Positions 61,062 to 64,000 of a stretch of 64,000 nucleotides of DNA are shown piece after piece (position 1 is the stretch's first letter; each line of letters begins with the position of its first letter). The notes beneath the pieces are model-generated. The model ran no database searches. It had not been told where the DNA came from and saw only the letters and a list, made by a program, of their open reading frames with translations. Origin of the DNA: Prevotella sp. (GTDB lineage Bacteria; Bacteroidota; Bacteroidia; Bacteroidales; Bacteroidaceae); the NCBI GenBank assembly GCA_017483185.1, contig JAFULM010000003.1:19887-83886 (forward strand), read 5' to 3'. The position numbers and the translations under genes are program-made.

Positions 61062-61100
61062 AAAAAAGGCCGGTAATGCCATTCGGATTACCGGCCTTTA
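61062..61100. terminator. Bidirectional rho-independent terminator
   Basis: AAAGGCCGGTAAT pairs with ATTACCGGCCTTT around a 9-base loop, with A-run on the left and T-rich sequence on the right. It ends the leftward winged-helix gene. Confidence 0.82.
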
Positions 61101-61124
61101 TTATTCTTTGTTGCGTTTCAGGTA

Positions 61125-61418
61125 TCAAGCCAATGTAATCTTGTCCTCTGCCAAAACGATCTTGCCTTCCTTGAAAAGCCATCCCATTCCGAGCAGAGTT
61201 TCCTCCTCGCTGATGCCTGCTGCTTTTGCGATTTCTTTCAGAGTAAGAGCCTTCTCGGCTGCTGCCAGTGCCTGATAAACATCTCCTGCCTTGAATCCGG
61301 CGTTTTCTGCGCTGAGCACGATAGCCTTCTTCGTTGTCGTGGCCTTCTTCACAGTGGCCTTCTTGGTTTCTGTAGCTTTTGCTGCAGTCTCCTTCTTTGT
61401 AGTTTTCTTTTCTGCCAT
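61125..61418 (-). CDS. Winged-helix (DUF2582) protein with histone-like Lys/Ala tail
   Basis: 97 residues from ATG 61418 (MAEKKTTKKET). The first 30 residues are almost all Lys, Ala and Thr (KATETKKATVKKATTTKKA), like bacterial H1-type tails. Residues 35-97 form a DUF2582 winged helix (AGFKAGDVYQALAAAEKALT, IAKAAGISEEETLLGMGWLF). It may be a small nucleoid-associated protein (inferred). The longer reading from 61463 would include the promoter. A TACTTTTG box lies about 60 bases upstream. Confidence 0.85.
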   Translation of the reverse strand: MAEKKTTKKETAAKATETKKATVKKATTTKKAIVLSAENAGFKAGDVYQALAAAEKALTLKEIAKAAGISEEETLLGMGWLFKEGKIVLAEDKITLA

Positions 61419-61477
61419 AATTATTAAAATAATACCCGTATGAATGAAAAACATCTCATTCATTTATCATTTCGGCA

Positions 61478-61485
61478 CAAAAGTA
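61478..61485 (-). promoter_or_regulatory. Promoter -7 box of the DUF2582 gene
   Basis: The minus strand reads TACTTTTG, 60 bases before the ATG at 61418. Confidence 0.55.
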
Positions 61486-61539
61486 AAGATTATTTCCATG
61501 CCGGCAGTCCTTTTCTGGCTTTATTTACGCATTTTCTGC

Positions 61540-63303
61540 TTATTCTTGATGCAAATCAACGCGCAGCTGCAGTTCGTCGAGCTGTTTCGGGTCGAGCACG
61601 CTCGGGGCGTCGAGCATCACGTCGCGGCCGCTGTTGTTCTTCGGGAAGGCGATACAGTCGCGGATGGAGTCGAGTTTTGCGAAGATGCTCACGAAGCGGT
61701 CGAGACCGAAAGCGAGTCCTGCGTGAGGCGGTGCGCCATATTTGAATGCGTTGATGAGGAAGCCGAACTGGGCCATTGCGCTTTCCGGTGTGAAGCCGAG
61801 TATCTGGAACATCTTCTCCTGCAGTTGGCCGTCGTGGATACGCAGACTGCCTCCGCCGACCTCGATGCCGTTGCACACGAAGTCGTAGGCCTTGGCACGA
61901 ACCTGCTCCGGATGCTCCTCGAGCAAGGGGATGTCGTCCGGGTTGGGCATGGTGAACGGGTGGTGGGTGGCCATCAGGCGCTGTTCCTCGTCGCTCCACT
62001 CGAAGAGCGGGAAGTCGACAATCCACAGACACTCAAACTTGTCCTTGCTTCTCAGACCCAGACGGTCGCCCATCTCGAGACGCAGCGTGCAGAGCTGGGT
62101 GCGAGTCTTGTTGGCCTTGTCGCCGCAGAGTATGAGCACGAGGTCGCCGTCCTTGGCTCCCGTCTTCTCTTTCAGCTGCTGCAGTACCTCGGGAGAATAG
62201 AATTTGTCGATGCTCGACTTGACCGTGCCGTCAGCATTGAATTTCACGTAGACGAGGCCCTTGGCTCCCACCTGCGGACGCTTGACGAAGTCGGTCAGCT
62301 GGTCGAGCTGCTTGCGTGTGTAGTCGGCACAGCCCGGGACGCAGATACCGCCGATATATTCGGCATCGTCGAAGACGGAGAATGTTCCCGTGCCTTTGAG
62401 CACGTCCATCAGTTCGACAAACTCCATGCCGAAGCGCAGGTCGGGCTTGTCGCTACCGAAGCGGCGCATGGCCTCGTGCCACGTCATCTGCTGGAGCTTT
62501 GCGGGCAACTGGACGTCGAGCACTTCCTTGAAAAGATGGCGTGCCATATCCTCGAAGAGGTTGATGACGTCGTCCTGATCGACGAAGCTCATTTCGCAGT
62601 CTATCTGTGTGAACTCCGGCTGACGGTCGGCTCGCAGGTCCTCGTCGCGGAAACACTTGGCTATCTGGAAGTAGCGGTCGAAGCCGCTGACCATGAGCAG
62701 CTGCTTCAGTGTCTGCGGACTTTGCGGCAGAGCGTAAAACTGGCCCGGGTTCATGCGTGAGGGCACGACGAAGTCGCGTGCGCCCTCGGGGGTCGAACCG
62801 ATGAGGATGGGGGTCTCCACCTCGATGAACTGATGGGAGTCGAGGAAGTTGCGGATGAGTATCGTCATGCGGTGGCGCAGTTCGAGATTGCGGCGCACGG
62901 GCGTGCGGCGCAGGTCGAGATAACGATATTTCATGCGTATGTCGTCACCGCCGTCGGTGTTGTCCTCTATCGTGAAAGGAGGTGTCGCGCTCTCGCTGAG
63001 CACGTTCAGGGCGGAGGCTATGATCTCGATGTCGCCCGTGGGGATGTTTTTGTTCTTGCTTTCGCGCTCGCTGACCTTGCCGGTCACCTGTATGCAGTAT
63101 TCGCGTCCCAGCTTGTTAGCCCGGTCGCAGAGGTCGGCGTCGACGGCGTCGTTGAATACCAGCTGCGTGATGCCGTAGCGGTCGCGCAGGTCTACAAACG
63201 TCATGCCGCCCATCTTGCGGCTGCGCTGAACCCATCCGGACAGCGTTACGACGCTGCCCGCGTCAGAGAGGCGAAGCTCTCCACATGTGTTTGTTCTATA
63301 CAT
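61540..63303 (-). CDS. aspS: Aspartyl-tRNA synthetase
   Basis: 587 residues, the normal size for the bacterial type. N-terminal OB-fold anticodon-binding domain ([20 protein letters not shown]). Class-II motifs: motif 2 [20 protein letters not shown] and motif 3 [15 protein letters not shown]. The bacterial GAD insertion lies between them (about residues 300-410). It charges tRNA-Asp and possibly tRNA-Asn if no AsnRS/GatCAB choice is made; this cannot be told from here. A TACTTTTG box lies about 40 bases upstream. Confidence 0.97.
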   Translation of the reverse strand: MYRTNTCGELRLSDAGSVVTLSGWVQRSRKMGGMTFVDLRDRYGITQLVFNDAVDADLCDRANKLGREYCIQVTGKVSERESKNKNIPTGDIEIIASALNVLSESATPPFTIEDNTDGGDDIRMKYRYLDLRRTPVRRNLELRHRMTILIRNFLDSHQFIEVETPILIGSTPEGARDFVVPSRMNPGQFYALPQSPQTLKQLLMVSGFDRYFQIAKCFRDEDLRADRQPEFTQIDCEMSFVDQDDVINLFEDMARHLFKEVLDVQLPAKLQQMTWHEAMRRFGSDKPDLRFGMEFVELMDVLKGTGTFSVFDDAEYIGGICVPGCADYTRKQLDQLTDFVKRPQVGAKGLVYVKFNADGTVKSSIDKFYSPEVLQQLKEKTGAKDGDLVLILCGDKANKTRTQLCTLRLEMGDRLGLRSKDKFECLWIVDFPLFEWSDEEQRLMATHHPFTMPNPDDIPLLEEHPEQVRAKAYDFVCNGIEVGGGSLRIHDGQLQEKMFQILGFTPESAMAQFGFLINAFKYGAPPHAGLAFGLDRFVSIFAKLDSIRDCIAFPKNNSGRDVMLDAPSVLDPKQLDELQLRVDLHQE

Positions 63304-63341
63304 AATTATGATATATATATATGATTTTCTTTTCTAAGATG

Positions 63342-63349
63342 CAAAAGTA
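63342..63349 (-). promoter_or_regulatory. Promoter -7 box of aspS
   Basis: The minus strand reads TACTTTTG followed by C, 39 bases before the ATG, with a (TA)n run in the leader. Confidence 0.62.
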
Positions 63350-63496
63350 TATAAAAATGCGGAGACTGACAAATTTTCTTATTCAAGGATTGACGTCAAG
63401 AGGGATTTTGTTGGAAAAGCATGACCGGCCCGATGTCGGCAGGAGATGTGTGTCTGTCATGAAAATTCTGAATTTAAGGCCGTTTTTTGGAGGCAC

Positions 63497-63974
63497 TTTC
63501 TGAAAATTTTCCGCCGTGCTCCCAAATTCTTCAATCTCGCGAGGGTCAAAATCGGGCGGTTTTTTCGGCCCAAAAACCAACGCTTTTGCAACTAACTATT
63601 ATACAATCACTTACAAACAGACGGCCCCCTCTGACTCCCCCAAAGGGGGAGCTTGGGCTTCCCGTGAGGCCCTTACGGCTCTGCAACGGGGCCGCTATTG
63701 CTCTGCAACGGCAGCCCCGTTGCAACCCAACGAGCACGCCGTTGCAAGGTAACGGGGCCGCCGTTGCACGACGAGAGCTTCTTTTTTGCCCTTTCCCGAC
63801 AATCAAAAACTCGCGAACTTTTGCGTTTTTGAAAAGCCGTAAGGGCCTCTCGGGTAGCCCAGGCTCCCCCTTTGGGGGAGTTAGAGGGGGCTTTTTAGGT
63901 CCTTTTCGGCCCTTATTGCCCCCGAAAACGCAAATCTTTGAGCATTTTCCCAAACACGATTTTGTAAAGATATA
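63497..63974 (+). repeat. Repeat element B, copy 2
   Basis: Same block order as 49155-49638, including CACTTACAAAC, a five-module array, TCAAAAACTCGC, a lone module at 63836-63857 and the end GATTTTGTAAAGATATA. In addition, a CCCCCTCTGACTCCCCCAAA-type inverted repeat (63624-63653 with 63870-63894) surrounds the array. The region from 63304 to the window end has no convincing gene. Confidence 0.75.
63661..63770 (+). repeat. Array of five 22-bp palindromic modules (in element B copy 2)
   Basis: Units begin at 63661, 63683, 63705, 63727 and 63749. Examples are GCAACGGGGCCGCTATTGC, GCAACGGCAGCCCCGTTGC, CCAACGAGCACGCCGTTGC and GTAACGGGGCCGCCGTTGC, each followed by three bases. Confidence 0.85.
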
Positions 63975-64000
63975 TCATCCCATTGTATGGTGACCGCTTC

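Noticed and set aside
61444-62760. 438-codon frame on the plus strand opposite aspS
   Set aside because: A shadow of aspS caused by high GC at codon positions; its product is rich in His, Val and Glu without family features.
63661-63770. Possible CRISPR array
   Set aside because: Units are contiguous 22-mers with varying palindromes and 3-base spacers; there is no constant repeat with unique spacers and no cas gene.

Overview
The window looks like chromosomal DNA of a Bacteroidales bacterium, most likely Prevotella or a close relative. Four things support this: a fused nuoCD and a complex I operon without nuoEFG; repeated TAnnTTTG -7 promoter boxes upstream of genes; proteins with Bacteroidetes-type C-terminal sorting domains; and DUF3078, DUF1573, PorT-like and AraC-propeller regulator genes. 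Species is not determined. I recognised no rRNA, tRNA, CRISPR array, transposase or phage gene.

Layout. 1-7 kb: the tail of a secreted protein, a pectin methylesterase, a LysR regulator, a split ThrE/YjjP-YjjB-type exporter with a small membrane protein, an alpha/beta-hydrolase esterase and a BadF-type sugar kinase. 7.1-17.2 kb: the nuoA-B-CD-H-I-J-K-L-M-N operon, closed by a terminator. 17.2-20.7 kb: a ComEC-like channel protein and a DUF4143 AAA ATPase. 21.4-27.4 kb: an SGNH esterase, a large propeller glycosidase and a membrane-bound AraC regulator, with a 21-bp direct-repeat array next to the glycosidase promoter. 27.5-33 kb: uvrA carrying an in-frame repeat insertion, a CHU_C-type protein, a low-GC pair of tiny ORFs and a DUF418 membrane protein. 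34.5-49 kb: a LysM/PorT-like/POT operon, an EEP-family phosphodiesterase, an MFS transporter, an S9 peptidase, pyrG-yidC and a DUF3078 protein. 49.7-53.3 kb: a DUF1573 protein, a GH105-type hydrolase and a PL9-type pectate lyase. 53.3-60.6 kb: six glycosyltransferases and one acyltransferase in convergent and divergent blocks. 60.7-63.3 kb: a hypothetical protein, a winged-helix protein and aspS.

How genes work together. The methylesterase, PL9 lyase, GH105 hydrolase, propeller glycosidase and esterases form a scattered set able to de-esterify, cut and process pectin-like polysaccharide; no SusC/SusD pair is present. The glycosyltransferase block probably builds a surface glycan, but no polymerase or flippase is visible here.

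The most unusual content is intergenic. Four loci carry an array of exactly five 22-bp modules (110 bp), each a 19-bp imperfect palindrome plus a 3-nt spacer, set in two unrelated kinds of flank. Three loci carry a large cruciform repeat whose core and loop are shared but whose outer arms are locus-specific and still self-complementary. Further hairpin families (TAGGGACATA type, CGCAAAGGCGC type, GAAGAGTGAAG type) and a CCCCC/GGGGG family are scattered through the window; the last has entered the coding sequences of uvrA and a glycosyltransferase.
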